Shown here: positions 1-5,893 of the stretch, piece by piece
Position numbering within the stretch: the first letter of the stretch is position 1
How the letters are laid out: every line of letters begins with the position of its first letter
Translations under genes and position numbers: made by a program
Assembly: GCA_002899795.1 (NCBI GenBank)
Contig: PPDG01000362.1
Coordinates: 1 to 8,996, forward strand
Reading direction: 5' to 3'
DNA: 8,996 bases
DNA from: Desulfobacteraceae bacterium
GTDB lineage: Bacteria; Desulfobacterota; Syntrophobacteria; BM002
Notes under the pieces: model-generated
What the model was told of the DNA's origin: nothing
Databases searched by the model: none
What the model saw: only the letters and a program-made list of their open reading frames with translations

Positions 1-290
1 CATGGCGGAGGATATCCACATCACCTTCAAAAAGCAAACTTTAAATTATCCGATTATACTCTTCAAATAGGAAAATTATTCCATAACTACCAGATAACAC
101 AACCAAACAAAGTTTTTCGCTGTTTTTCGAAGAAAAATTGATGATAACGATTACGAACGAGTTCGTGCATACCCGAATCGACAGGTTGGAGTCTCCCTGA
201 GTTTCTCTGGCATAAACCATTACGCTTTGAAGTTGGAGGTTTGAGGCAACAAATCATGAAGGAAAATGCTTTTGCTTCCAACCTTAAGGG
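1..290. other. AT-rich intergenic stretch, no supported gene
   Basis: This stretch is AT-rich compared with the rest of the window. The longest open frame is a 64-residue minus-strand one (87-281) that needs a TTG start, has no ribosome-binding site and shows no recognisable domain. On the minus strand a perfect TATAAT lies at 53-58, and an ATG at 19-21 would open a frame running off the left edge after seven codons (MWISSAM). That could be the start of a divergent gene, but there is no good -35 box and the SD-like GAAGG sits too close to the ATG. I assign no gene here. Confidence 0.5.
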
Positions 291-311
291 CAGGTCCGCT
301 AGGCGGACCTG
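291..311. repeat. 9-bp perfect inverted repeat with 3-nt loop
   Basis: CAGGTCCGC and GCGGACCTG pair perfectly around a TAG loop. No T-run follows on either strand, so it does not look like an intrinsic terminator. Perfect stem plus 3-nt loop also describes the hairpin at 7353-7375, although the sequences differ. It resembles a REP-like dispersed palindrome; the function is unknown. Confidence 0.55.
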
Positions 312-344
312 GCCGCTCCTCCTACCTCAAACTGGCCGAAAGGC

Positions 345-715
345 CACTGTCTTCTGACCTCTGACTTCCGACTTCTGACCTCTAATCTCCGTCTCGCCGT
401 TTCTCCGCGTCCCCGCGTCGTCCCGCTGTGCCTAGTGCTTAGTGTCTACTTGTCCTGAGCCTGTCGAAGGGGTGCCTAGTTGAAACGGCTGCCCGCTGTC
501 AGCTGCAATCTGCCTCCTGATCTCTGCCCGCTACCTGCTGACTTCTGTCCTCTGATCTCTGACCTCCGACCTCCGACCTCTGTCTTTAATGCTGCCTCCT
601 GTCCTCTGTCCTCTGTCGTCTTTCCTCTGTCCTCTGATCCCTGACCTCCGACCTCTGTCTTCTGTCCTCTGCCCTCTGCCCGCTGCCTGCTGTCTCCTAC
701 CTCCGGCTTGCTCCT
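345..715. repeat. Pyrimidine-rich short-word repeat tract
   Basis: About 370 bp is made almost entirely of variants of a few words such as CCTCTGACCTCCGACC, CTGTCCTCTG and GCCCGCTGCCTGCTG, in an irregular quasi-tandem order. Spacing varies, so this is not a simple tandem array or a CRISPR. The 67-codon plus-strand frame at 589-792 (MLPPVLCPLSS...) is a low-complexity by-product of the tract, not a gene. The part near 389-418 (CGCCGTTTCTCCGCGTCC) recurs in inverted orientation just upstream of yebC at 1558-1592. The rest of the gap to 940 (716-940) holds similar words (for example CAGCTCTCAGCT and GCTGAAAGCTGAT) and no recognisable gene or RNA. Confidence 0.75.
451..470. repeat. Dispersed repeat copy A (TCCTGAGC-YTGTCGAAGG type)
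   Basis: TGTCCTGAGC followed by CTGTCGAAGG. A second copy differing at one base lies at 7659-7678. I recognise this word from many bacterial genomes as a high-copy dispersed motif (recollection, not searched). It is weakly palindromic (CCT...AGG). No function can be read from the sequence. Confidence 0.65.
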
Positions 716-940
716 TTACAAGACCTTTTGCTTCATGTTACAAGAAAAACGAAAGCCTTCAGCCGTTAGCTTTCAGCTCTCAGCTAAAATAACACCTTAA
801 AAATCTTTCTCTAATCTAGAGCATTAGGGCTTCACTTAGAGCTTCAGCAAAAGAAATCTGAGATTTTTGAGCTCTTTGTTTTATTTGCGGAGTCTTTTTT
901 CATCCCGCTGGTGGCTGATTGCTGAAAGCTGATATCCCCA

Positions 941-1531
941 ATGACAAAATGGCAGCCACAAGATCACTATTTCCACCGGGCGAAAAAAGAAGGTTTTATT
1001 GCCCGGTCAGTCTACAAGCTGGAAGAGGTTGACCGACGCGTCCGGTTATTGAAACCAGGTCAGCGGGTCCTCGACCTGGGCTGTCATCCAGGATCATGGC
1101 TGCAATACTGTGCCCGGGTTGTAGGAAAACGCGGTTTGGTGGTGGGGGTAGATACCCGCAAGATCTCTGTTGAGTTGCCACCTCATGTCAAGTTTATCCA
1201 GGCTGATGTTTTTGAGCTTTCGCCCGCCGACCTTCATCACTTCTCCAAAGAGTTCGATGTGGTGCTAAGTGATCTGGCACCAGCCACTACCGGAATTCGT
1301 TCCGTGGACAGCAACCGCTCGGCTATAATTCTTCGGCAAGCTTTGGCTCTAGCCGAGGACCTGTTGGTGCCTGGTGGTCACTTCCTGGGGAAAATTTTCC
1401 AGGGCTCTGGTTTCGACGAAATGGTCAAAGAACTCAAGAGCAGATTCGGCAAAGTCAAAGGCATCAAACCTCGAGCCACTCGCAAGGAAAGCAAGGAAAT
1501 TTTTCTCGTTGCCATGGACAAAAAGGCTTAG
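941..1531 (+). CDS. rlmE: Ribosomal RNA large subunit 2'-O-methyltransferase E (RlmE/FtsJ/RrmJ)
   Basis: A 196-aa SAM-dependent methyltransferase of the FtsJ family, which methylates the 2'-OH of U2552 (E. coli numbering) in 23S rRNA on the large subunit. The KDKE catalytic tetrad is visible: K26 (RSVYKLEE), D111 (VLSDLAP), K151 (LGKIFQG) and E186 (SKEIFLV). The SAM-binding loop is DLGCHPGSW (45-53), where the best-known members read DLGAAPGGW. GVDTRK (69-74) ends strand 2. Length is close to the 209 aa of the E. coli enzyme. The ATG at 941 is chosen because the family N-terminus (YFHRAKKEGFIARSVYKL) follows directly. There is no clear SD; repeat-like words (GCTGATTGCTGAAAGCTGAT) reach almost to the start. 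yebC follows after 137 bp on the same strand. Confidence 0.95.
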   Translation: MTKWQPQDHYFHRAKKEGFIARSVYKLEEVDRRVRLLKPGQRVLDLGCHPGSWLQYCARVVGKRGLVVGVDTRKISVELPPHVKFIQADVFELSPADLHHFSKEFDVVLSDLAPATTGIRSVDSNRSAIILRQALALAEDLLVPGGHFLGKIFQGSGFDEMVKELKSRFGKVKGIKPRATRKESKEIFLVAMDKKA

Positions 1532-1595
1532 TATTTAATGTAACTATTGCGATAATGACGCGGAGCAACGGAGACACGGGGAAACGGCGACCAAT

Positions 1596-1623
1596 TTGAC
1601 CGCAAATAACCAAAGAACAGAAT
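1596..1623 (+). promoter_or_regulatory. Possible sigma70 promoter upstream of yebC
   Basis: TTGACC (1596-1601), a 16-nt spacer and CAGAAT (1618-1623), placed 45 nt before the yebC ATG. The boxes match the consensus at 5/6 and 4/6. The preceding 1558-1592 stretch is a repeat word, so yebC may be transcribed independently of rlmE. Based on sequence match only. Confidence 0.35.
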
Positions 1624-1668
1624 ACCTTTACGATAAGAACAATCTGAGTTCAATCGGGGAGAACCGAA

Positions 1669-2418
1669 ATGTCCGGACATTCGAAATGGCACAGTATTCG
1701 TCACAAAAAAGGTGCCACTGACGTCAAACGGGGTAAAATCTTTTCCAGGATAAACAAAGAGCTGATGGTAGCCGCCCGCATGGGTGGTGGCGATCCCTCG
1801 GCTAATCCTCGATTGCGGCAGGCCATCGCTTCTGCCAAAGCTGAAAACATGCCCAAAGATAACATCGAGCGCGCCATTAAGAAGGGTACGGGCGAACTGG
1901 AAGGGGTCAACTACGAGGAACATGTGTACGAGGGTTATGCTCCGGGAGGTGTGGCCTTATTGATCGAAGTCATGACCGACAACAAGAATCGCGCCGCTGC
2001 TGATATTCGCTATGTCTTCAACAAACGCGGGGGCAGCCTGGGTGAGGCCGGCTGCGTGGCCTGGATGTTTGACAAGAAAGGACTAATCGTTTTTGAACAA
2101 GAGCTGGTAGATGAGGACAAAATTTTGGAGGTGGCCTTGGAAGCGGGCGCCGATGATGTGATTACCACTGAGGATCAGTATGAAGTCCACACCGAACTTG
2201 CTTCCTTTGAATCAGTGAAGCAAGCCTTCGACGACCAGGAACTACAATACACCATGGCAGAAATAACCATGATGCCCCAGAATACCGTACAGGTGGATGA
2301 CGAGGCCCAGGCTGCTCAGGTACTCAAACTGATGGATGCCATTGAGGACGCTGACGATGTCCAGAAGGTCTATGCCAATTTCGATATTCCAGACGAGATT
2401 CTTCAACGGATCACATAG
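1669..2418 (+). CDS. yebC: YebC/TACO1 family protein
   Basis: A 249-aa full-length YebC/TACO1 protein. The family signature is intact: MSGHSKWHSIRHKKGATDVKRG at the N-terminus, GGDPSANPRLRQAI, KAENMPKDNIERAIKKGTG, then YEGYAPGGVA around residues 88-97, and an acidic C-terminal domain. Family knowledge: older annotation calls it a transcriptional regulator, while later work ties YebC/TACO1 proteins to the ribosome and relief of stalling at proline-rich stretches. The sequence cannot separate these roles. A strong SD (GGGGAG, 1656-1661) lies 7 nt before the ATG. Placement upstream of ruvC is a common arrangement in proteobacteria. The 174-bp gap to ruvC contains repeat words. Confidence 0.95.
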   Translation: MSGHSKWHSIRHKKGATDVKRGKIFSRINKELMVAARMGGGDPSANPRLRQAIASAKAENMPKDNIERAIKKGTGELEGVNYEEHVYEGYAPGGVALLIEVMTDNKNRAAADIRYVFNKRGGSLGEAGCVAWMFDKKGLIVFEQELVDEDKILEVALEAGADDVITTEDQYEVHTELASFESVKQAFDDQELQYTMAEITMMPQNTVQVDDEAQAAQVLKLMDAIEDADDVQKVYANFDIPDEILQRIT

Positions 2419-2592
2419 GTTGGTGAGAGGTAAGGTGTAAGGAGTTAAGGTTTCAGGTGTCAGGTGTCAAAAACAATACGGCGCATGTCGTAAGGCGCAA
2501 GGAATAGAGTTACAAAAAACTTTACCTTATGCCTTGAGCCCTGTGCCTAAAAGCAGATCACCAATAACAGTTGACCAACTAGATAAGCCATC
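2419..2592. repeat. Repeat-word spacer between yebC and ruvC
   Basis: Contains GTAAGG/AAGG-rich words (GAGGTAAGGTGTAAGGAG, TCAGGTGTCAGGTGTC, GTAAGGCGCAAGG) followed by CCTTATGCCTTGAGCCCTGTGCC. The latter is a variant of 6463-6491 (CCTTGCGCCCTGAGCCTTGTGCC), and GTAAGGCGCAAGG is its reverse-complement type. No promoter or terminator is convincing. The minus-strand open frame that overlaps this spacer is a shadow of ruvC. Confidence 0.55.
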
Positions 2593-3093
2593 ATGCGAAT
2601 AATAGGCATAGATCCGGGTTCCACGGTTACCGGTTATGGCATTGTGGAACAGGTCAATCTCCGATTGTGTCATGTGGCCAGTGGCCGGGTTGCCTCTCCC
2701 GCCCGGATGTCTTTTCACGAGCGGCTGAAAAGAATATATGTGGAACTGGAGAAGGTCATAGCCTGTTACGAGCCTGGGGCTATGGCCGTGGAAGACCTCT
2801 TTGTATCCCGCAACATCAGGAGTGCACTGAAATTGGGCCATGCCCGGGGCGTGGCTATTTTGGCTGGGTTAAACGCTGATCTGCCCATTGGCGAATATTC
2901 TCCGTTGGAAGTAAAAAAGGCACTGGTGGGATACGGCCGAGCCCATAAGACACAAGTCCAGGAAATGGTCCGAACCCTTCTTTGTCTTGACGAACTTCCT
3001 GAGTCCAACACAGCGGACGCACTAGCCGTCGCCATTTGCCATCTACATTGTTGCCAGGGAATTGGAAAGCTCATTCACGGGAGTCAACGATGA
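2593..3093 (+). CDS. ruvC: Holliday junction resolvase RuvC
   Basis: A 166-aa RuvC, a dimeric endonuclease that nicks Holliday junctions symmetrically with RuvAB; length is typical. The RNase-H-like fold starts with RIIGIDPGSTVTGYGIV, giving catalytic D7. E67 is in MAVEDLFV and D142 in TADALAVAICH. The position matching E. coli D138 is N139 (read as ESNTADAL, where the usual pattern is xxDAADAL), so one of four metal-binding acidic residues appears to be Asn (see findings). The ATG at 2593 is fixed by the conserved N-terminus; no SD is visible before it. The stop overlaps the ruvA start (ATGA), indicating translational coupling. Confidence 0.95.
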   Translation: MRIIGIDPGSTVTGYGIVEQVNLRLCHVASGRVASPARMSFHERLKRIYVELEKVIACYEPGAMAVEDLFVSRNIRSALKLGHARGVAILAGLNADLPIGEYSPLEVKKALVGYGRAHKTQVQEMVRTLLCLDELPESNTADALAVAICHLHCCQGIGKLIHGSQR

Positions 3094-3692
3094 TTGCCCA
3101 TATCGAGGGGCGCCTCCACTTCAAGTCACCGGAACACCTTATTATTGACGTAGATGGCATTGGCTACCAAGTCCACGTGCCTCTCACCACTTTCTACGAA
3201 CTTCCCGATGTTGGAAATACAGTGGTTTTGCACATCCATACCCACGTACGCGAAGATGCCCTGCAGCTCTATGGTTTTCAGGCGCAAGAGGAAAAAGCGC
3301 TTTTTATTCGTCTTATGGGCGTGGCCGGAATTGGGCCTCGCCTGGCGGTAAACATCCTCTCCGGGATTAGTCCCGCTGAGCTGGCCGAGTCTTTGCTGCA
3401 AGGTGATCTCGCCAGGCTGATTTCCATACCGGGAGTCGGGCGTAAAACCGCAGAGCGCATAATGTTGGAAATGCGGGACAAACTGCCCGCTTTGGCAGCA
3501 GATCGAGATATCGTTTTGTCAGTCAAGAATGCAGCTGCTGAGGCGTTGATTAATGATGCCGTTTCAGCCCTCGTTAATCTGGGCTACAAAAAGGGAGTGG
3601 CTCAGCGGGCTATTGACCAGGCTCAACAACGGCTGCAAGGAGAAATGACCCTAGAGAGGTTGCTGAAGGAGTCGCTGCGCGCATTGGCGTGA
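3090..3692 (+). CDS. ruvA: Holliday junction branch migration protein RuvA
   Basis: A 200-aa RuvA, which forms a tetramer that binds the four-way junction and loads RuvB. Domain I (OB fold) is about 1-64 (MIAHIEGRLHFKSPEHLIIDVDGIGYQVHVPL). Two helix-hairpin-helix motifs follow (VAGIGPRLAVNIL and IPGVGRKTAERIM). Domain III, which contacts RuvB, is at the C-terminus (DAVSALVNLGYKK...LERLLKESLRALA). The start is the ATG at 3090, overlapping the ruvC stop by 4 bp, with GGGAG at 3079-3083. An upstream in-frame ATG at 3036 would add 18 residues inside ruvC and does not fit the family N-terminus. Confidence 0.96.
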   Translation: MIAHIEGRLHFKSPEHLIIDVDGIGYQVHVPLTTFYELPDVGNTVVLHIHTHVREDALQLYGFQAQEEKALFIRLMGVAGIGPRLAVNILSGISPAELAESLLQGDLARLISIPGVGRKTAERIMLEMRDKLPALAADRDIVLSVKNAAAEALINDAVSALVNLGYKKGVAQRAIDQAQQRLQGEMTLERLLKESLRALA

Positions 3693-3849
3693 GCGGATTT
3701 CGGATTTCGGATTGCGGATTGCGGATTTGAAAATTCGAAATTCGCAATTCGAAATTGCCTCTCCATGCCCTATGCTCTATGCTCTATGCTCTATGCTGCG
3801 AACGAAGTGAGCTACAACGGACGACGGACCACGGACCACGGACGAACAA
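3693..3849. repeat. Repeat-filled spacer inside ruvA-ruvB
   Basis: The 157-bp gap is a mosaic of short words: CGGATTTCGGATTTCGGATT and TGCGGATTGCGG; AATTCGAAATT repeated twice around CGC; four variants of CTATGC(T/C); and CGGACCACGGACCACGG. The CGGATT and CTATGC words recur, with the first inverted, in the same succession at 6369-6427. ruvA and ruvB are normally adjacent or overlapping, so this looks like repeat accumulation inside an operon. No terminator-like T-run is present, so read-through into ruvB is plausible. Confidence 0.7.
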
Positions 3850-4884
3850 ATGGAAGAACGGCTATTCAATGGAGAAGAAAGGGACGAAGAGGTTGGCTTC
3901 GACATCAGCCTACGCCCTCTCAGCCTTGCTGAATTTGTCGGTCAAGAAGGGATTAAAGACAACCTGAAAGTCTTCATTGAAGCTGCAAGGGGCCGGCATG
4001 AGGCCCTTGACCACGTTCTTGTCCACGGCTTTCCTGGCCTGGGTAAAACCACTATTGCCCATATAATCTCCCAAGAACTCAATGTTAACATCCGGACGAC
4101 CTCGGGGCCGGTGCTGGAACGGGCCGGAGATCTGGCCGCCATCCTCACCAACCTGGAATCTCGCGATGTCCTGTTCATTGATGAGATTCACCGGTTGAAT
4201 TATGTGGTGGAGGAAGTCCTCTACCCTGCCATGGAGGACTTTCAGTTGGATCTCGTTATCGGCCAGGGGCCCAGTGCCAGGACCGTAAGGTTGGACGTGC
4301 CCCAGTTTACCCTGGTGGGCGCCACCACCCGTGCCGGGCTCCTGACTCCGCCTCTCCGTGATCGCTTCGGCGTGGTACTGCGTTTGGATTTTTATAACCC
4401 GGAGGAGCTCGCTCTTATTGTCAGCCGCGCCGCCAGAATCCTCGGGATCTCCATTGATGAGAGTGGAGCCTTTGAAATCGCCCGGCGATCCCGGGGCACG
4501 CCCAGAGTGGCCAACCGGCTCCTGCGCCGGGTACGTGATTACGCCCAGGTGCGAGCTGACGGCGTTATTAACCGACCAGTAACCGATGCCGCCCTAAAGA
4601 TGCTCGGGGTGGATGAAAAGGGACTGGACAAAATGGACCGTAAGATTCTCCTTACACTCATCGAAAAATTTGACGGTGGTCCCGTTGGAGTCGATACCCT
4701 GTCAACCGTAGTGGGTGAGGAAAGGGACACTTTGGAAGATGTCTATGAACCTTATTTGGTGCAAGAAGGTTATTTGAACCGAACCCCCAGGGGGCGCATG
4801 GCCACCCGACTCGCCTACGAACACTTCAACTTAGCTCCTAACCGGCAGGTCCAACAGCCAGAGCTGTTCGAACAAGAGAAGTAG
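3850..4884 (+). CDS. ruvB: Holliday junction branch migration DNA helicase RuvB
   Basis: A 344-aa AAA+ hexameric motor that pumps DNA through the RuvA-bound junction; length is typical. Walker A is GFPGLGKTT (60-68; the usual form is GPPGLGKTT), Walker B LFIDEIHRL (108-116), sensor 1 LVGATTRAG (155-163), the arginine-finger region LRDRFG (169-174) and sensor 2 GTPRVANRLLRRVRD (216-230). The C-terminal winged helix ends near EGYLNRTPRGRMATRLAYEHF. The ATG at 3850 gives a normal-length tail before FDISLRPLSLAEFVGQ. No good SD is visible; the CGGACCACGG repeat ends about 8 nt upstream. It probably belongs to the ruvCA transcription unit despite the spacer. Confidence 0.96.
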   Translation: MEERLFNGEERDEEVGFDISLRPLSLAEFVGQEGIKDNLKVFIEAARGRHEALDHVLVHGFPGLGKTTIAHIISQELNVNIRTTSGPVLERAGDLAAILTNLESRDVLFIDEIHRLNYVVEEVLYPAMEDFQLDLVIGQGPSARTVRLDVPQFTLVGATTRAGLLTPPLRDRFGVVLRLDFYNPEELALIVSRAARILGISIDESGAFEIARRSRGTPRVANRLLRRVRDYAQVRADGVINRPVTDAALKMLGVDEKGLDKMDRKILLTLIEKFDGGPVGVDTLSTVVGEERDTLEDVYEPYLVQEGYLNRTPRGRMATRLAYEHFNLAPNRQVQQPELFEQEK

Positions 4885-4940
4885 GGGGCTTCAATGGTCC
4901 TTACCTCATGCGGGAGTCTGCCGGAGCGCTAGATTCACTG

Positions 4941-5200
4941 AAAATTCCAAATCACAAATCACAAATATCAAACAAATAACAATGACCGAAATTTCAAATT
5001 CTAAACCTGTTTTTTGTCTTGGTCATTGAAAATGCTCCAGCGAGCGCATTCCCCGCAGCTTGCTGCAGGGTTAGCGAGCGAACTACAATAAAATGGTATC
5101 AATACCTTACATTTCGAAGATTCCCTGCAGCTTACTGCAGGGAGCTTCAATATTGGAATTTGAGATTTGTTTGTAATTTGGTGCTTGAAATTTGATATTT
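4941..5200. repeat. Long imperfect inverted repeat, copy 1 (interrupted)
   Basis: The left arm is rich in AAATCACAAAT words and contains a block (4969-4993) identical over 25 nt to 7424-7448 in copy 2. The right arm (TTGGTCATTG at 5019-5028, then ATTGGAATTTGAGATTTG and TAATTTGGTGCTTG at 5152-5190) is roughly its reverse complement and matches copy 2 closely. The element is thus a large palindrome with a short unpaired centre. In this copy the right arm is split by about 115 bp (5034-5148). No open frame inside encodes a transposase, so any movement would be non-autonomous. The rest of 4885-5290 shows no gene. Confidence 0.75.
5034..5148. mobile_element. Nested MITE-like insertion with two internal hairpins
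   Basis: It starts GCTCC and ends GGAGC-TTC, short inverted ends, and is flanked by AAT on both sides (5031-5033 and 5149-5151). Copy 2 reads uninterrupted across the same point (CATTG-AAT-ATTGG), so it serves as the empty site. Inside are two related palindromes: 5051-5070 (CCCCGCAGC-TT-GCTGCAGGG, one mismatch) and 5123-5142 (CCCTGCAG-CTTA-CTGCAGGG, perfect). AGCGAGCG occurs twice (5039-5046 and 5073-5080). No coding capacity. Calling it mobile is inference from the filled/empty comparison. Confidence 0.55.
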
Positions 5201-5292
5201 TGCAATACTCCAATACCACTAGCCATCTTTACCGGTACAACCGTTGAAATTTGACTTGGCCTCGTGGTCCAGGTTTTCTATGACTAAATAAA

Positions 5293-5325
5293 GAAGCCGC
5301 AAGTGTTCCCACCTGCGGCTTTTTT
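5293..5325 (+). terminator. Intrinsic terminator, probably bidirectional
   Basis: AGCCGCA (5295-5301) pairs perfectly with TGCGGCT (5314-5320); GTG/CAC extends the stem past one mismatch. On the plus strand a T6 tract follows (5320-5325). On the minus strand the tail TTCTTTATTT follows, so it can also end the 66-aa gene whose stop codon is at 5349. The nearest plus-strand gene upstream, ruvB, ends 409 bp earlier. Confidence 0.85.
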
Positions 5326-5348
5326 AGCAAATTCTTATAGCTGTCTAT

Positions 5349-5549
5349 TTAGTGACTCGAGTCCTTTTTGAAAAGGTTCAGAAGAGTTCGACCCAGGGCT
5401 ACCATGGTACCCATGCCAATTGCTCCAAGCGCACCATAGAAAGCAACAAAAAAAACGACGTGGCTTGGATCGTGCCATGGTATATCCCAAGGCAACAGGC
5501 TCTGGACGCTCCGAGCTAGCCCCGAACACAGAAGTTCTCCGATGTACAT
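5349..5549 (-). CDS. Small single-pass membrane protein, unknown function
   Basis: A 66-aa protein starting at the ATG at 5549, chosen because AGGGGAGAG lies immediately upstream at SD distance. A longer frame to 5618 lacks such support. Residues 1-19 look amphipathic. A striking aromatic/histidine segment, LPWDIPWHDPSH (19-30), precedes one hydrophobic helix (about 31-52, VVFFVAFYGALGAIGMGTMVAL), and a short basic tail (NLFKKDSSH) ends the protein. By the positive-inside rule the C-terminus would be cytoplasmic. It is probably monocistronic, with a promoter at 5608-5637 and terminator at 5293-5325. I believe similar PWDxPWHDPSH proteins occur in sulfate-reducing Desulfobacterota (recollection, not verified). 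No function assigned. Confidence 0.8.
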   Translation of the reverse strand: MYIGELLCSGLARSVQSLLPWDIPWHDPSHVVFFVAFYGALGAIGMGTMVALGRTLLNLFKKDSSH

Positions 5550-5607
5550 GGTCTCTCCCCTATTAACTCTTGGAAAGTGATGTGTGACTCGGAAAGTAAG
5601 ATGTGAA

Positions 5608-5637
5608 ATGATTAGCAAAGTATTGCAGTCATGTCAA
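5608..5637 (-). promoter_or_regulatory. Sigma70-type promoter for the 66-aa membrane protein
   Basis: On the minus strand a perfect TTGACA (5632-5637) is followed after 17-18 nt by TAATCA/AATCAT (5608-5614); TGC precedes the -10 like an extended -10. It lies about 60 nt upstream of the start codon. The -10 box is a modest match. Confidence 0.5.
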
Positions 5638-5659
5638 TAGAAAAGCGTGTCTGAAGACA

Positions 5660-5707
5660 GTGCCTAAAATGTACTAAAGTGAGCTAAAATGCCTAAAATT
5701 GAGGCAC
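5660..5707. repeat. CTAAAATG-type repeat bounded by GTGCCT/AGGCAC
   Basis: Four variants of CTAAAATG/CTAAAGTG occur at 9-11 nt spacing (CCTAAAATG, CTAAAGTGAG, CTAAAATGC, CTAAAATTG), enclosed by the 6-bp inverted repeat GTGCCT (5660-5665) and AGGCAC (5702-5707). It sits upstream of the 66-aa gene promoter and may be a dispersed element or a protein-binding array. The surrounding 5708-5816 shows no gene. Confidence 0.5.
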
Positions 5708-5816
5708 AGGAAAGATTCTAATCCTATATGAAAAACGACTGCTGACCGGATCTGGCTGAGGGCTGAATGGTAAAATTTCTGCAGGATGGGTACTAGCTTG
5801 GCAGGGATTAAAGGCG

Positions 5817-5862
5817 AAAAAAGAAGGAAGGGGATAAAGCCTAGCTTCCATCCCCTTCCTTC
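5817..5862 (-). terminator. Strong intrinsic terminator of the 54-aa gene
   Basis: GAAGGAAGGGGAT (5823-5835) pairs perfectly over 13 bp with ATCCCCTTCCTTC (5850-5862). On the minus strand the stem is followed at once by T6 (5822-5817). It lies about 30 nt after the stop of the 54-aa ORF and is one of the clearest terminators in the window. Confidence 0.9.
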
Positions 5863-5893
5863 GTCCGTTCGTTACTTGAGTCGGATGTGTCCA

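Noticed and set aside
1..21. Possible divergent gene start (ATG at 19-21, minus strand) with TATAAT at 53-58
   Set aside because: Only seven codons are visible, SD spacing is wrong and no -35 box is found; cannot be supported from this window.
87..281. Minus-strand 64-codon open frame in the left AT-rich region
   Set aside because: Needs a TTG start, has no SD, no recognisable domain and unremarkable composition.
345..715. CRISPR array or simple tandem repeat
   Set aside because: No constant direct repeat or regular spacer length; words drift and spacing is irregular.
589..792. Plus-strand 67-codon frame rich in Leu, Pro, Cys and Ser
   Set aside because: Direct translation of the CCTCTGxCC repeat words; no RBS or domain.
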